A DNA stretch of 64,000 nucleotides, from NCBI RefSeq assembly GCF_002368075.1, contig NZ_AP018314.1:3587657-3651656 (forward strand). The letters run 5' to 3'. Positions 9,435-18,785 of the stretch are shown one piece after another. The notes beneath the pieces are model-generated. The model made no database searches, had not been told where the DNA came from, and saw only the letters and a program-made list of their open reading frames with translations. The stretch comes from Sphaerospermopsis kisseleviana NIES-73. GTDB lineage: Bacteria > Cyanobacteriota > Cyanobacteriia > Cyanobacteriales > Nostocaceae. Within the stretch, counting starts at the first letter, position 1. The number at the start of each line of letters is the position of its first letter. A program made the position numbers and the translations under genes.

Positions 9435-10535
9435 ATGAAAATAGCTCTAGTCCATGATTACTTAACCCAGCGCGGTGGGGCAGAGCGAGTGTTTGAATTG
9501 CTTTGTAAACGCTACCCCGAAGCCGACATTTTCACATCCTTGTATGATCCTCAAAAAACAATTGATCTGGGTGAACGTTTAGTTAAAACAACTTTCTTAC
9601 AAAATATTCCCGGTGCTGCCAAGTATTTTCGTGTGATGGCTCCTCTTTACTTTCCTGCCTTTCGAGCCTTAAATTTAGAAGACTACGATTTAATTATCAG
9701 TAGTAGTACAAGTTTTGCCAAAGCAGTGCGTAAAAAACCACAGGCAAAGCACATTTGTTTCTGTCATAATGTCACTCGTTTCCTATGGGATACAGAAACT
9801 TATTTAAGGGAGTATGGAGACTATCGCTATTTTGCCCCCTTAATTGAAAAAATATTTGCAATGATGAGAAATGTAGACTTGAAATATTCTCAAGAACCAG
9901 ACCTCTACATTGCTAATTCCAGCGTTGTTGCCCGTCGCATTCAGAAAATTTACGGCAAACAAGCAATTGTGATTAATTATCCAATTGATACCAATCAGTT
10001 TGTTTTTTCTGATACTAAGGAGGAATACTACTTGGCATCGGCGCGGATGATAAGTTATAAACGTCTTGATATCATAGTCGAGGCTTTTAATTGGTTAGGG
10101 TGGAATTTATTAATATCAGGTGACGGACCCGAACTAGAAAGGTTAAAATCCAAAGCATTAGGCAATATTGAATTCTTAGGCCATGTTAGTGATAGCCAAC
10201 GTAAAGACTTATTTTCCACAGCCAAGTCTATTATTGTTGCAGCTTTAGAAGACTATGGATTAGTTCCAGTAGAAGCAAATGCTAGTGGAACTCCAGTAAT
10301 TGCCTATGGAGCCGGTGGGGTATTAGATACTCAGATCCCTGGTAAAACGGGAGTTTTTTTTAAGAGACAAACACCCGATTCTCTACAAGCCGCATTATTA
10401 GAAGCTAGAGGCATATCTTGGAATTACGAAAATATTCGTAATCATGCCGTAAACAATTTTTCAGAACAAGCATTCTTCTCTAAAGTTGAGGATATTCTTG
10501 TTCAATTTGCTGGTGTGCATCACTCATTTATTTAA
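9435..10535 (+). CDS. Family 4 glycosyltransferase
   Basis: A 366-residue GT-B transferase. The N-terminal acceptor domain starts MKIALVHDYLTQRGGAERVF. The C-terminal donor domain has the E-x7-E signature in EDYGLVPVEANASGTPV. It would use a nucleotide-sugar to extend the lipid-linked repeat. It follows the terminator at 8905 and a long leader, so it starts a second transcription unit leading to the Wzc-like gene. The equivalent position in the Anabaena island is a GT4 (alr2832, from memory). Confidence 0.88.
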   Translation: MKIALVHDYLTQRGGAERVFELLCKRYPEADIFTSLYDPQKTIDLGERLVKTTFLQNIPGAAKYFRVMAPLYFPAFRALNLEDYDLIISSSTSFAKAVRKKPQAKHICFCHNVTRFLWDTETYLREYGDYRYFAPLIEKIFAMMRNVDLKYSQEPDLYIANSSVVARRIQKIYGKQAIVINYPIDTNQFVFSDTKEEYYLASARMISYKRLDIIVEAFNWLGWNLLISGDGPELERLKSKALGNIEFLGHVSDSQRKDLFSTAKSIIVAALEDYGLVPVEANASGTPVIAYGAGGVLDTQIPGKTGVFFKRQTPDSLQAALLEARGISWNYENIRNHAVNNFSEQAFFSKVEDILVQFAGVHHSFI

Positions 10536-10543
10536 CTTATTAG

Positions 10544-10714
10544 GTAAGCATTCAGCTATCAGCAGTTAGCAGTCAGCTAAAACTCCTTTTCAGGCTAATT
10601 TTCCAGGAATTTTAGGGGAGACTGACACCAAAATCAATTCCTAATTCCTCACTGAAAATGCTTATAAATCCCAGATAATAGCTGATTACTGATTACTGAC
10701 GGCTGAATATTTAC
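10544..10714. mobile_element. Miniature inverted-repeat element, copy B (171 bp)
   Basis: Termini GTAAGCATTCAGCTATCAGC and, reverse-complemented from the right, GTAAATATTCAGCCGTCAGT. It is flanked by CTTATTAG (10536-10543) and CTTGTTAG (10715-10722), a 7/8 match to a target-site duplication. The interior is non-coding and unlike copies A and C. Confidence 0.7.
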
Positions 10715-10791
10715 CTTGTTAGCTTGACCCTTAAACAATGGAAAATGAACAGTGAACAATTGACAATTACCTCTGGAGCAAATGAAAAAAC

Positions 10792-10838
10792 TGTCAATTG
10801 TCAATTGTCAATTATCAATTATCAATTACCAATTGATA
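10792..10838. repeat. Heptanucleotide tandem repeat (TCAATTG/TCAATTA)
   Basis: About six 7-bp units TCAATTG then TCAATTA, ahead of the Wzc-like gene. It makes up most of the gap between copy B of the MITE and that gene. Confidence 0.85.
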
Positions 10839-10885
10839 AAGGGTAGCAAACTACGCATAGCGTCTCCCACAGAAGGATAATAAAA

Positions 10886-13117
10886 GTGGTTCAAACTAGT
10901 CTAAATCCCCAGATAACTCCAGTAGCAGATCAAGAACCAGGTTATGGACAAATGCTGGCTGTGTTTGTCAGGAGATTCCCCTGGGTTGTTTTGGTATTTC
11001 TGAGTTCTACAGCTTTAGCAGGAATCATAACTTTAAAGACCAAGCCCACCTTCCAAAGTACAATGCAACTGTTAGTAGAACCTAACTATCAAGGCAAACA
11101 AGAAGGAGTAGATCCAGTAGAACGTCAGTTTACAGATTCTAACGTTGTTATTGACACAGCGACACAATTGAATTTGATGCGGAGTTCTGGACTAATCCAA
11201 AAAGCAGTTGATAAACTCAAGTCGGAATATCCAAATATCACAGCAGAGGAAGTTAAAAAATACTTAGTCGTCAGTCAAATCAAGACTCCAGAAGATAATA
11301 TCGCTACTAAAATTTTTCAAGTTGACTATAGTGATGGTGATCCAGAAAAAACGCAAAAAGTGCTAACTGCCATTCGGCAAGTTTATGTTGAATATAACAA
11401 ACAACAGCAGGATATACGTTTAAAAAGAGGTCTGCAAGTTATTAGAGAGCAGTTACGAAAAGCTAATGATGAGGTGAACGCATCGGAAGCCAATTTGCAA
11501 CGATTTCGGAGAAACCAGAATTTAATTAATCCAGAGTTGCAGGCCAAAGCAATTGAAGAATCCTTAAATAATATCCAGAAAGAGCGACAAATAACTCGTT
11601 CTCAATATGAAGAAGCTGTGGCCAAGCAGAGGTCTTTGCAGGAACAGTTGAATCGTTCTCCTCAGAATGCCTTGGTTTCCTCCCGTCTCAGTCAGTCTAC
11701 ACGTTATCAAGGCTTACTCAACGAAATCCAAAAAACAGAATTAGCTTTAGCACAGGAACGCTTACGTTTTACTGATGATACTCCCGGTGTGCAGAAGCTC
11801 CAAGAACAATTGAACAGTCAAAAAGAACTTTTGCAAAAAGAAGTTAGTAGAACTTTAGGGAGACAGTCTAGCAGTGCATTCAGTTTTGCAGACAATCTGC
11901 TAGAACAAGGCCAACTGGGAGAAATTGACCTTAACCTCACAGGTGAATTAGTAGAAACTCAAACCAATATAGTTTCTTTAAGCGCCCGTGATCAAACTTT
12001 GGCAGAAAAAGAGAAAGAACTAAGAGCGCAACTAAAAAGGTTTCCTTCTCTCTTAGCTTATTACAATCGCATACTTCCCCAATTAGAATTTAGTCGGGAA
12101 AGATTGGAGCAACTGTTAAGAGCAGAACAACAATTGCGCCAAGAACTTGCCAAAGGTGGCTTTAATTGGGAAGTGGTGGAAGAACCACAAAGAGGCATAC
12201 AATTAGGACCAAATCTCAAACAAAATCTTTTGTTGGGCGCAGTAGTGGGATTTATTTTAGGGGGTGTTGCAGCCTTTATTAGAGAAGCATCGGATGATTC
12301 TGTACACACTACTGCTGAATTAGAAAAACAAGTTGCTCTACCTTTGTTGGGAACAACTCCCAAATTGCCACCAGCTAAACCGAAAGAATCAATCATCAAA
12401 TTGCCTTTTGGTAAACCTGAAGTTCTTGCTCCTTGGACAATTCAAGTCTTACAATCTCCACCACGTTGGGAATCACTAGACTTGATTTATAAAAATATCG
12501 AACTTCTCCACAATGTCTCTGAATTAAAATCTTTGATGGTGACATCAGCATTGCCAGATGAAGGTAAGTCAGCTTTCACTTTAGGTTTAGCTATGAGTGC
12601 GGCCAGGTTACATAAAAAGGTGCTTTTAATTGATGCTAACCTACGTGATCCTAGCTTGCACAAACAGTTGAATCTTCCTAATGAACAAGGTTTGTCCACT
12701 CTATTATCCAGTGATGTTAGCCTTCCTCATCAAATAGGAATTCCATACTCCGGTTCATCCTATATCGACATTTTAACCGCTGGTCCAATACCTGTAGATC
12801 CGGCTCATCTTTTGAGTTCTCCACGCATGATGGAACTGATGGCAGCATTTGAAGAAAACTATGATTTGATACTCATAGATGCTCCTTCAGTTATCGGTAT
12901 GGTGGATGCAATGCTGACAGCTTCATCTTGTCGGAGTGTGGTTATGGTAGCCAGCATTGGTAAGGTGACACGCAACCATTTAGCCCAAGCTACAGCAATG
13001 TTGAGCAAGTTAAATCTGATTGGGGTTGTGGCTAATGGAGTATCTAATTCTGATAGCACTTATGTTCCTTATGTCAAACAACAACAATTAGTGCTAAAAG
13101 AATTTGTGGAAAAATAG
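10886..13117 (+). CDS. Wzc-like polysaccharide co-polymerase / BY-kinase
   Basis: A 743-residue inner-membrane protein controlling chain length and export. TM1 lies at about 33-50 and TM2 near 445-465, enclosing a long periplasmic coiled-coil domain (about 170-430, rich in Gln/Glu/Arg). The C-terminal P-loop has Walker A SALPDEGKS (554-562), Walker A' LLIDANLRDP (D583, D588) and Walker B LILIDAP (D665). The Tyr cluster usual at BY-kinase C-termini is reduced to two tyrosines in STYVPYVKQQQ, so autophosphorylation may be limited. The start is GTG at 10886, supported by AGAAGGA 8 bp upstream. The position equals alr2833 in the HEP island. Confidence 0.88.
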   Translation: MVQTSLNPQITPVADQEPGYGQMLAVFVRRFPWVVLVFLSSTALAGIITLKTKPTFQSTMQLLVEPNYQGKQEGVDPVERQFTDSNVVIDTATQLNLMRSSGLIQKAVDKLKSEYPNITAEEVKKYLVVSQIKTPEDNIATKIFQVDYSDGDPEKTQKVLTAIRQVYVEYNKQQQDIRLKRGLQVIREQLRKANDEVNASEANLQRFRRNQNLINPELQAKAIEESLNNIQKERQITRSQYEEAVAKQRSLQEQLNRSPQNALVSSRLSQSTRYQGLLNEIQKTELALAQERLRFTDDTPGVQKLQEQLNSQKELLQKEVSRTLGRQSSSAFSFADNLLEQGQLGEIDLNLTGELVETQTNIVSLSARDQTLAEKEKELRAQLKRFPSLLAYYNRILPQLEFSRERLEQLLRAEQQLRQELAKGGFNWEVVEEPQRGIQLGPNLKQNLLLGAVVGFILGGVAAFIREASDDSVHTTAELEKQVALPLLGTTPKLPPAKPKESIIKLPFGKPEVLAPWTIQVLQSPPRWESLDLIYKNIELLHNVSELKSLMVTSALPDEGKSAFTLGLAMSAARLHKKVLLIDANLRDPSLHKQLNLPNEQGLSTLLSSDVSLPHQIGIPYSGSSYIDILTAGPIPVDPAHLLSSPRMMELMAAFEENYDLILIDAPSVIGMVDAMLTASSCRSVVMVASIGKVTRNHLAQATAMLSKLNLIGVVANGVSNSDSTYVPYVKQQQLVLKEFVEK

Positions 13118-13167
13118 CTCAATGATTTCCACGGTTCCTTTTTGTGGCAACAATACTTTCTTTGTGA

Positions 13168-13356
13168 GTAAGTATTCAGCTATCAGTAATCAGTAAATGG
13201 CTATGCCACGCTACGCTAACAGCTTTCAGATGTAAGTAGAGTGGTTGTTAATAAAATCATAATTTTACTAGATTACCAGGCTTTGAGTAGATAAATTCAC
13301 AGGCTGAAATTTGTGTTTTTGTGAGTTTTGCTGATAGCTGATGGCTGAATGCTTAC
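13168..13356. mobile_element. Miniature inverted-repeat element, copy C (189 bp) with perfect target duplication
   Basis: Left end GTAAGTATTCAGCTATCAGT; right end reverse-complemented GTAAGCATTCAGCCATCAGC. The flanks are CTTTGTGA at 13160-13167 and CTTTGTGA at 13357-13364, an exact 8-bp direct repeat. It is non-coding inside and includes the common cyanobacterial GCCACGCTACGCTAAC segment. Confidence 0.8.
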
Positions 13357-13534
13357 CTTTGTGAATATTCGACTCAAAATTTGGCTTGGTAAATATGAAA
13401 AAGGTTATGGTTAAGGAAGTTAATCCTTTTACCCTTGCCTTTTTTTATCATGAAAAGACAAGAATTGAGAGTTGAGGGTTTTTCCCAAAATACCAAAAAT
13501 AATTTTGCAATTATCGTCAAATAAAAAGTGTATA

Positions 13535-13565
13535 GATCCCCGACTTCTTCAAGAAATCGGGGATC
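13535..13565. repeat. Dispersed palindrome (CCCCGA...TCGGGG), copy 1
   Basis: GATCCCCGA and TCGGGGATC form a 9-bp stem enclosing a smaller CTTCTT/AAGAAA pairing. Relatives are at 23404 and 32003. Confidence 0.75.
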
Positions 13566-13974
13566 TGGATCTGAGTTTTTTTAGTTTGAGCTACTTATAA
13601 TTATATTTCTAATCCAATTAGTTAGTTTTTAAATTACAGAATTTATGTATGATGTTTAACACGAAAAAATATTGATTCATCATAGCTTAACATTATGTGT
13701 GAAAAAACCTATCTATTTAAAGACTCAATAAAGAATTGATTTAATCAGTAGTTAATTCTCGTTTTTATTATATTCTAGAAATTGAAGACAACAATTCACC
13801 AGACTGAAATTCGAGGATTCCTGTGATAGCTACAACAGTATTAAGTAGCGTCAATTAAATTAATTTAGCGAGCGTTCCTAAAGGTAATTCCACTCTACAT
13901 ATACCTAGAGGAAATACCAAGTTTCCTAAATCTCTATTTATCTTAATTGCTGTTGCTTAACTGTTTTTGTTGCT

Positions 13975-14000
13975 TTCTGTACATCTTCATATCTACAGAA
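13975..14000. promoter_or_regulatory. Inverted repeat TTCTGTA-N12-TACAGAA before hepC
   Basis: A perfect 7-bp inverted repeat with 12-nt spacing, ending 36 bp before the hepC start. It could be a dimeric-regulator site or an mRNA hairpin. No known binding consensus was matched. Confidence 0.35.
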
Positions 14001-14036
14001 TTGCACAAAGGTTAACTCATATTTTTAGGTCAGTAA

Positions 14037-14780
14037 TTGGCTACTGTACAAACGCAAATACTTATGACAACTTCAATTTTTCCTAGTTTACAAGAACACA
14101 GCACCATATCACAGTTGTCCCCAAAAAATTATCAATTACAATACTGCACACTTCAGTGGCGTATGGGTCAGCTATTGGTGAAGTCTTCTGTGAATTTACA
14201 ACAACCATATTTACCTGCTCTAGATAACGAACAATTATTAGTAGAGTGTTTAAAACATTCTCCTGTTAATTTAGTAACCATAGATCCACAACTAGGTAAT
14301 GCTGCATTAAAATTTTGGGCAAATGCTTGTAAAAAAGCTCAAAAACCAATATATATCAGCCCATCATCTATGAATCAATTCACAAAACAAAGTCATCAAT
14401 TATTCAGGGTGATCCAAAGAATAACTGATTGGCTTTTAGCGTTAATTTTGTTGCTATTGGTTAGTCCTTTAATGCTGGGATTAACTATACTTTTGTGGTT
14501 ACAATCCCCAGAATTTATTTTTTCTTATGAGTGGCAGATTGGTGAGCGGGGTAAACTATTTCAATCGCTCAAGTTTTGTACAAGGGAAAAACATAACATC
14601 TCATTTTTAGGGGTTTTAATGCGTAAATATGGTCTGGATAATTTACCTAAGTTATTCAATGTACTGCGTGGGGATATGAGTTTGATTGGCTCTCGTTGTT
14701 GGCTTTTAACAGATGCAGTCCACCTAAGTTTAGAAAATGCAGAACAACTAAATCAGCTATCGATCAATACTGCTAGATAA
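14037..14780 (+). CDS. hepC: HepC-like undecaprenyl-phosphate sugar transferase
   Basis: A 247-residue protein. An N-terminal domain of about 120 residues without recognisable motifs is followed by the bacterial sugar-transferase (WcaJ/PglC type) domain. A membrane-associated helix lies at about 127-160 (ITDWLLALILLLLVSPLMLG). The conserved RKYGLDNLPKLFNVLRGDMSLIGSR is at about 197-221, recognisable though slightly divergent from the usual RxxslDELPQl-N-GxMSlVGPRP. It would load the first sugar phosphate onto undecaprenyl phosphate. The TTG at 14037 has AGGT upstream; an ATG at 14064 is the alternative start. It is directly followed by hepA, as in Anabaena. Confidence 0.75.
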   Translation: MATVQTQILMTTSIFPSLQEHSTISQLSPKNYQLQYCTLQWRMGQLLVKSSVNLQQPYLPALDNEQLLVECLKHSPVNLVTIDPQLGNAALKFWANACKKAQKPIYISPSSMNQFTKQSHQLFRVIQRITDWLLALILLLLVSPLMLGLTILLWLQSPEFIFSYEWQIGERGKLFQSLKFCTREKHNISFLGVLMRKYGLDNLPKLFNVLRGDMSLIGSRCWLLTDAVHLSLENAEQLNQLSINTAR

Positions 14781-14785
14781 TATCA

Positions 14786-16636
14786 ATGAAATCTTATTTT
14801 TTTAATCCGCTTCGCTATTTTCTGAAAACCACTAAATTCTGGCAGGACAATCATTTAATTTTACGAGAGTTTAAACACTTTCGTAAGGTGACTATACTTG
14901 CCTTAGTCTTTACCTTTTTAGCAGCAACTTTTGAAGGTATAAGTATTGGCTTCTTACTGTCATTTTTGCAAAATTTAACTAATCCTAATGCTGCACCCAT
15001 TCAAATAGGAATAGATTGGTTTGACCAGTGGATATTAGGAGTTAATACCTCAGCAATTAGCAGATTATATCGTGTATCTTGTCTGATTTTATTAAGTACG
15101 TGGATGCGTGCTGCTTTTAACTATTTCTCTCAAATATACACGGAATTTTGTCAATTATATCTTGGAGACAGGTTAAGAAAACAAATTTTTGAACAGTTGC
15201 AATCTTTGTCTCTGAGTTACTTTAGTACCACTCGTTCTGGGGAAATAGTTAACACAATTACCACAGAAATTGAGAAGATTAGACAGGGTTTTAGCGGGGG
15301 AGCATTTTTATTTACTAGAGGTTTGACAGTTGTTGTCTACTTCATTACAATGCTTTTACTTTCATGGCAACTGACGCTAATTGCCATATTGTTATTTACT
15401 TTGTTGGCTGTTGGGTTATCAAATCTGAATGCTAGAGTGCGAGAATCCAGTTTTGGTATTTCAGTTGCTAATGGTAATTTTACATCAATAGCCATAGAAT
15501 TTATTAATGGTATTCGCACGGTTCATGCTTGTGGTACTCAGGAATTAGAACGTCAGCGGTACTATAAAGCTAGTAATCAAATAGTCAGCAGTTCAACTAA
15601 AGTTATTCTCATTTGGACATTAGTAAAACCCATTGCCGAAAGTGCAGCTACTACTGTGCTGATAGGTATGATTATTTTGGCTTTTAGTAGCTTTGTGGTG
15701 AATGGGACTTTACAAGTTAGTTCTTTGCTGACATTTTTCTTTGTACTGTTTCGTCTCGTACCATTCATTCAAGATATTAATGGCACTAGAGCTTTTCTTA
15801 ACACTCTTCAAGGTTCGGCAGAGAATATTAAAAACTTGTTGAAACGAGAGGATAAAACGTACTTTGAAAACGGGACAATTGAATTTACAGGTTTGAAAAG
15901 ATCAATTGATTTAGTATCTGTAAATTTTGGCTATAGTCACAATCAACAAGTGCTGCATGATATTACTTTAACAATTGAAAAAGGTAAAATGACAGCGTTA
16001 GTGGGTGCTTCTGGTGCTGGTAAAACCACAGTTGCCGATTTAATTCCTCGCTTTTATGATCCTACCGAAGGCTATATTTATGTTAATGAAATTGATGTGC
16101 GGCAATTTGAAATTAATTCTCTACGTCGCAAGATAGCTGTTGTTAGCCAGGATACTTTTATTTTCAATACTTCTGTGTGGAATAATATCGCTTACGGTAC
16201 ACCAGAAGCAACAGAGGCAAAAATTCGAGAAGCTGCGCGACTAGCAAATGCAGAAGAATTTATTTTAGAAATGCCAGAAGGGTTTGATACAGAATTGGGA
16301 GATAGAGGTGTACGGTTATCTGGTGGACAAAGACAGCGACTTGCTATTGCTCGTGCATTATTACGTAATCCAGAAATTTTGATTTTAGATGAAGCTACTA
16401 GTGCTTTAGATTCTGTGTCTGAGAGATTAATTCAGGAGTCATTAGAAAAGCTTGCTGTGGGTAGAACTGTAATTGCGATCGCTCACCGTCTTTCTACTAT
16501 TGCAAAAGCCGATAAAGTCGTAGTTTTAGAACAGGGAAGAATTGTTGAACAAGGTCAATATCAGGAACTTATAGAACAAAAAGGTAAGCTTTGGAAATAT
16601 CATCAAATGCAGTATGAATTATCTCAATCTACATAG
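14786..16636 (+). CDS. hepA: HepA-like ABC exporter, heterocyst envelope polysaccharide
   Basis: A 616-residue half-transporter: an N-terminal membrane domain with about six helices (35-340) fused to an ABC ATPase. Walker A GASGAGKTT is at 407-415, the signature LSGGQRQR at 511-518 and Walker B ILILDEATSALD with D535/E536. In Anabaena, hepA mutants fail to form a cohesive heterocyst polysaccharide layer, so this gene identifies the island's function. It starts 5 bp after hepC and lacks an obvious Shine-Dalgarno, consistent with coupled translation. General lipid-flippase ABC exporters share this architecture; neighbour order supports HepA. Confidence 0.87.
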   Translation: MKSYFFNPLRYFLKTTKFWQDNHLILREFKHFRKVTILALVFTFLAATFEGISIGFLLSFLQNLTNPNAAPIQIGIDWFDQWILGVNTSAISRLYRVSCLILLSTWMRAAFNYFSQIYTEFCQLYLGDRLRKQIFEQLQSLSLSYFSTTRSGEIVNTITTEIEKIRQGFSGGAFLFTRGLTVVVYFITMLLLSWQLTLIAILLFTLLAVGLSNLNARVRESSFGISVANGNFTSIAIEFINGIRTVHACGTQELERQRYYKASNQIVSSSTKVILIWTLVKPIAESAATTVLIGMIILAFSSFVVNGTLQVSSLLTFFFVLFRLVPFIQDINGTRAFLNTLQGSAENIKNLLKREDKTYFENGTIEFTGLKRSIDLVSVNFGYSHNQQVLHDITLTIEKGKMTALVGASGAGKTTVADLIPRFYDPTEGYIYVNEIDVRQFEINSLRRKIAVVSQDTFIFNTSVWNNIAYGTPEATEAKIREAARLANAEEFILEMPEGFDTELGDRGVRLSGGQRQRLAIARALLRNPEILILDEATSALDSVSERLIQESLEKLAVGRTVIAIAHRLSTIAKADKVVVLEQGRIVEQGQYQELIEQKGKLWKYHQMQYELSQST

Positions 16637-16686
16637 ATTAAAAACCTTTGATAACCCAATAACTTTTTGATTTTCTTGGAGAAAAC

Positions 16687-17544
16687 ATGGTTAATATAGG
16701 CTACCATTCAGCTAAACTACAGGGACAAATTATTCGCTCTCTCTACACAAAAGCGATCAAACAAATTGTCAATCGTCCCATTCATCAAAATAGAAAAGTT
16801 AATATCACTGTTTATTCCTTCTCTTGTCAACGTGACTTACCTATCCAGGTGGCAAATATTCGCTCATTCATTCGTCATGTTGGTATTCCTCATAAATTTA
16901 CTGTAATTTCTGATGGTAGCTACTTACCAGAATCATGTGAACTTTTATCACAAATTAATCCTTGTGTTGATGTAGTAGAGTGGAAAGACTTGGTACAAGG
17001 TGACATACCCAAACCTATTTCCAATTATGCGCTGCACCATCCTAACCGTGCCATTATGGCATTTTGGAGAAGATTAGCAGTATTGACTTCAATAACAATT
17101 CAACAGCCAACAATTTACACTGATGCTGATATTTTATTTTTTCCTGGTGGGGAAGAAATTATTAATTTATGTCAGTCAGATGATAAATCTCCTTGGTATT
17201 TACCTGATTGTTTACCTTCCTTAGATCAACGTATTCTATTGCACGAACATGAAAAATTAAATCCGGTAAATGCAGGATTTTTCATATTAAAACAACAAAT
17301 AAACTGGCAGGAATCTCTACAAAGAGTTGAACAATTAGTAGATACACCAGTTTATTTTACTGAGCAAACTGTCGTACATCTAGCTATGCACAATTCTCAA
17401 GCCCAGCCCCTAGCTAAAGACAAGTTTATTTTAAGCAATGATGACCAATTTAAATATTTAGACCATTTTGATCGCCAAAAAATTGCCTTGAGGCACTATG
17501 TCAATGATGTTAGACATAAATTTTGGTTAAATTTAGCAAATTAA
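16687..17544 (+). CDS. Putative glycosyltransferase with DxD motif (HEP island)
   Basis: A 285-residue protein, probably GT-A fold. It has the segment TVISDGSYLPESC (about 77-89) and a clear metal-site motif YTDADILFFPGG (about 144-155), reminiscent of GT8-like enzymes. NAGFFILKQQ, about 40 residues later, also fits that fold. It begins 50 bp after hepA behind TTGGAGAAAAC, a good ribosome site. The position corresponds to alr2836 from memory. The sugar is not identifiable. Confidence 0.68.
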   Translation: MVNIGYHSAKLQGQIIRSLYTKAIKQIVNRPIHQNRKVNITVYSFSCQRDLPIQVANIRSFIRHVGIPHKFTVISDGSYLPESCELLSQINPCVDVVEWKDLVQGDIPKPISNYALHHPNRAIMAFWRRLAVLTSITIQQPTIYTDADILFFPGGEEIINLCQSDDKSPWYLPDCLPSLDQRILLHEHEKLNPVNAGFFILKQQINWQESLQRVEQLVDTPVYFTEQTVVHLAMHNSQAQPLAKDKFILSNDDQFKYLDHFDRQKIALRHYVNDVRHKFWLNLAN

Positions 17545-17588
17545 GTGTTGATGCAAATTGCCCTTATTGAGTAGAGAGTAAATTTCAA

Positions 17589-18785
17589 ATGAAGCATACA
17601 TCTGTAGGTGAAAAGATACTATACCATTGTTCTGGTGTTGATATCAGAGGAAATGGGGGGATGGAAACTTACATATCTTCCTTGATCAATTTTCCTATGA
17701 ATGGAGTGATGAAGACCCATATTAATTCTGTTAAGAATTTAGATCAAAGTCAATGTAAGTTACTCCACCTTCATGATCCAGAATTATTATTAGAATTGAC
17801 TGGGGAATGTCCAGCAGTATTTACACTGCATAATCATTGTACTTATTGTCCCAGTGGTACAAAATATTTAGCCGATCGCCAAAAACAATGCGATCGCAAT
17901 ATGCACCCATTAGGTTGTACTTGGGGACATTTAGTAGATGGTTGTGGTAGTCGCAGACCACAAAGAATATTTGAGAATTTGCGGAATAGCTATAATTTTC
18001 TTAGCACTGCCAAAAAAGTCAACATTCCTGTAATTGCTAATAGTAATTATGTACGAGAACAAATTATTAGTAATGGTTTATCACCCCACCAAGTAATTAC
18101 ACTTCACTGCGGTGTCAAAAAGCCGATATATCCCACAGCATCTTTAACTGAAGAAATTCATCAAAATCAGCGCATTTTGTTTGTGGGTCGCATTGTCCCC
18201 GACAAAGGAATTGAATGGTTACTGAAAGCTTTAGCCAAAACTCATCCGCAAATTCATCTTGATATTGCAGGTGAAGGTTGGATAAAAAGTACGATGGAAA
18301 AATTAGCAGAAAAAATGGGTTTAAGTAATCGTATTACTTGGCATGGTTGGTGTAATAAAGACAAGCTTAAAACACTTTATCAGCAGTGTTTAGCTGTGGT
18401 TTTTCCTAGTCTGTGGCCTGAACCTGCGGGCTTAGTTACTTTAGAAGCTTATGCTCATTATCGTCCGATAATTGCTAGTGTTGTTGGTGGAATACCTGAA
18501 TATGTGCAAGATGGGAAAACAGGAATCCTTGTACCAGCTAATGATACACGAAAATTAGCAGATGCCATCAACCAACTAGCTACAAATTACCATCAAAGTC
18601 GAGGCATGGGCGAACAAGGACAAGCTTGGTTTCAACAAGAATTTACTCTGGATCTTCACATTCAGAGATTAGAAACAATTTACGCCAAAACTATCGCTGA
18701 TTTTAGCTTAAAAACTAGCAGAAAAGAAAAAATAACTAACCTGAATTATGACTATAAATACTCAAATTCCCAAACCTCTGGTTAG
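17589..18785 (+). CDS. Family 4 glycosyltransferase with cysteine-rich insert
   Basis: A 398-residue GT-B enzyme. The donor-domain signature PSLWPEPAGLVTLEA is at about 277-291, with FVGRIVPDKGIEW near 198-210. An unusual N-terminal segment has HNHCTYCPSGTKYL and then CDRNMHPLGCTWG plus a further CG (about 81-120), a set of Cys/His that could bind metal. The last 38 bp overlap the next gene, so the two are coupled. It lies within the hepA operon region. Confidence 0.85.
   Translation: MKHTSVGEKILYHCSGVDIRGNGGMETYISSLINFPMNGVMKTHINSVKNLDQSQCKLLHLHDPELLLELTGECPAVFTLHNHCTYCPSGTKYLADRQKQCDRNMHPLGCTWGHLVDGCGSRRPQRIFENLRNSYNFLSTAKKVNIPVIANSNYVREQIISNGLSPHQVITLHCGVKKPIYPTASLTEEIHQNQRILFVGRIVPDKGIEWLLKALAKTHPQIHLDIAGEGWIKSTMEKLAEKMGLSNRITWHGWCNKDKLKTLYQQCLAVVFPSLWPEPAGLVTLEAYAHYRPIIASVVGGIPEYVQDGKTGILVPANDTRKLADAINQLATNYHQSRGMGEQGQAWFQQEFTLDLHIQRLETIYAKTIADFSLKTSRKEKITNLNYDYKYSNSQTSG

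Larger units (their letters stand above)
13118..14036. promoter_or_regulatory. 919-bp non-coding region upstream of hepC/hepA
   Basis: The largest gap in the island. It contains MITE copy C (13168-13356), a palindrome at 13535, long AT-rich tracts and an inverted repeat at 13975-14000. In Anabaena the hepC-hepA region is known to be developmentally regulated through long upstream sequences and HepK. The length here is consistent with that. I found no exact GTA-N8-TAC NtcA site in it. Confidence 0.5.

Noticed and set aside
9233-9436. 67-codon minus-strand frame ahead of the GT4 gene
   Set aside because: No motif, no ribosome site, and it covers the GT4 leader; treated as chance.
12061-13059. 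Three minus-strand frames within the Wzc-like gene
   Set aside because: They are shadows of the long plus-strand coding region, lack ribosome sites and have no recognisable protein features.
13118-14036. NtcA box in the hepC leader
   Set aside because: No GTA-N8-TAC match was found; the closest, GTA-N12-TAC at 13979, has the wrong spacing.
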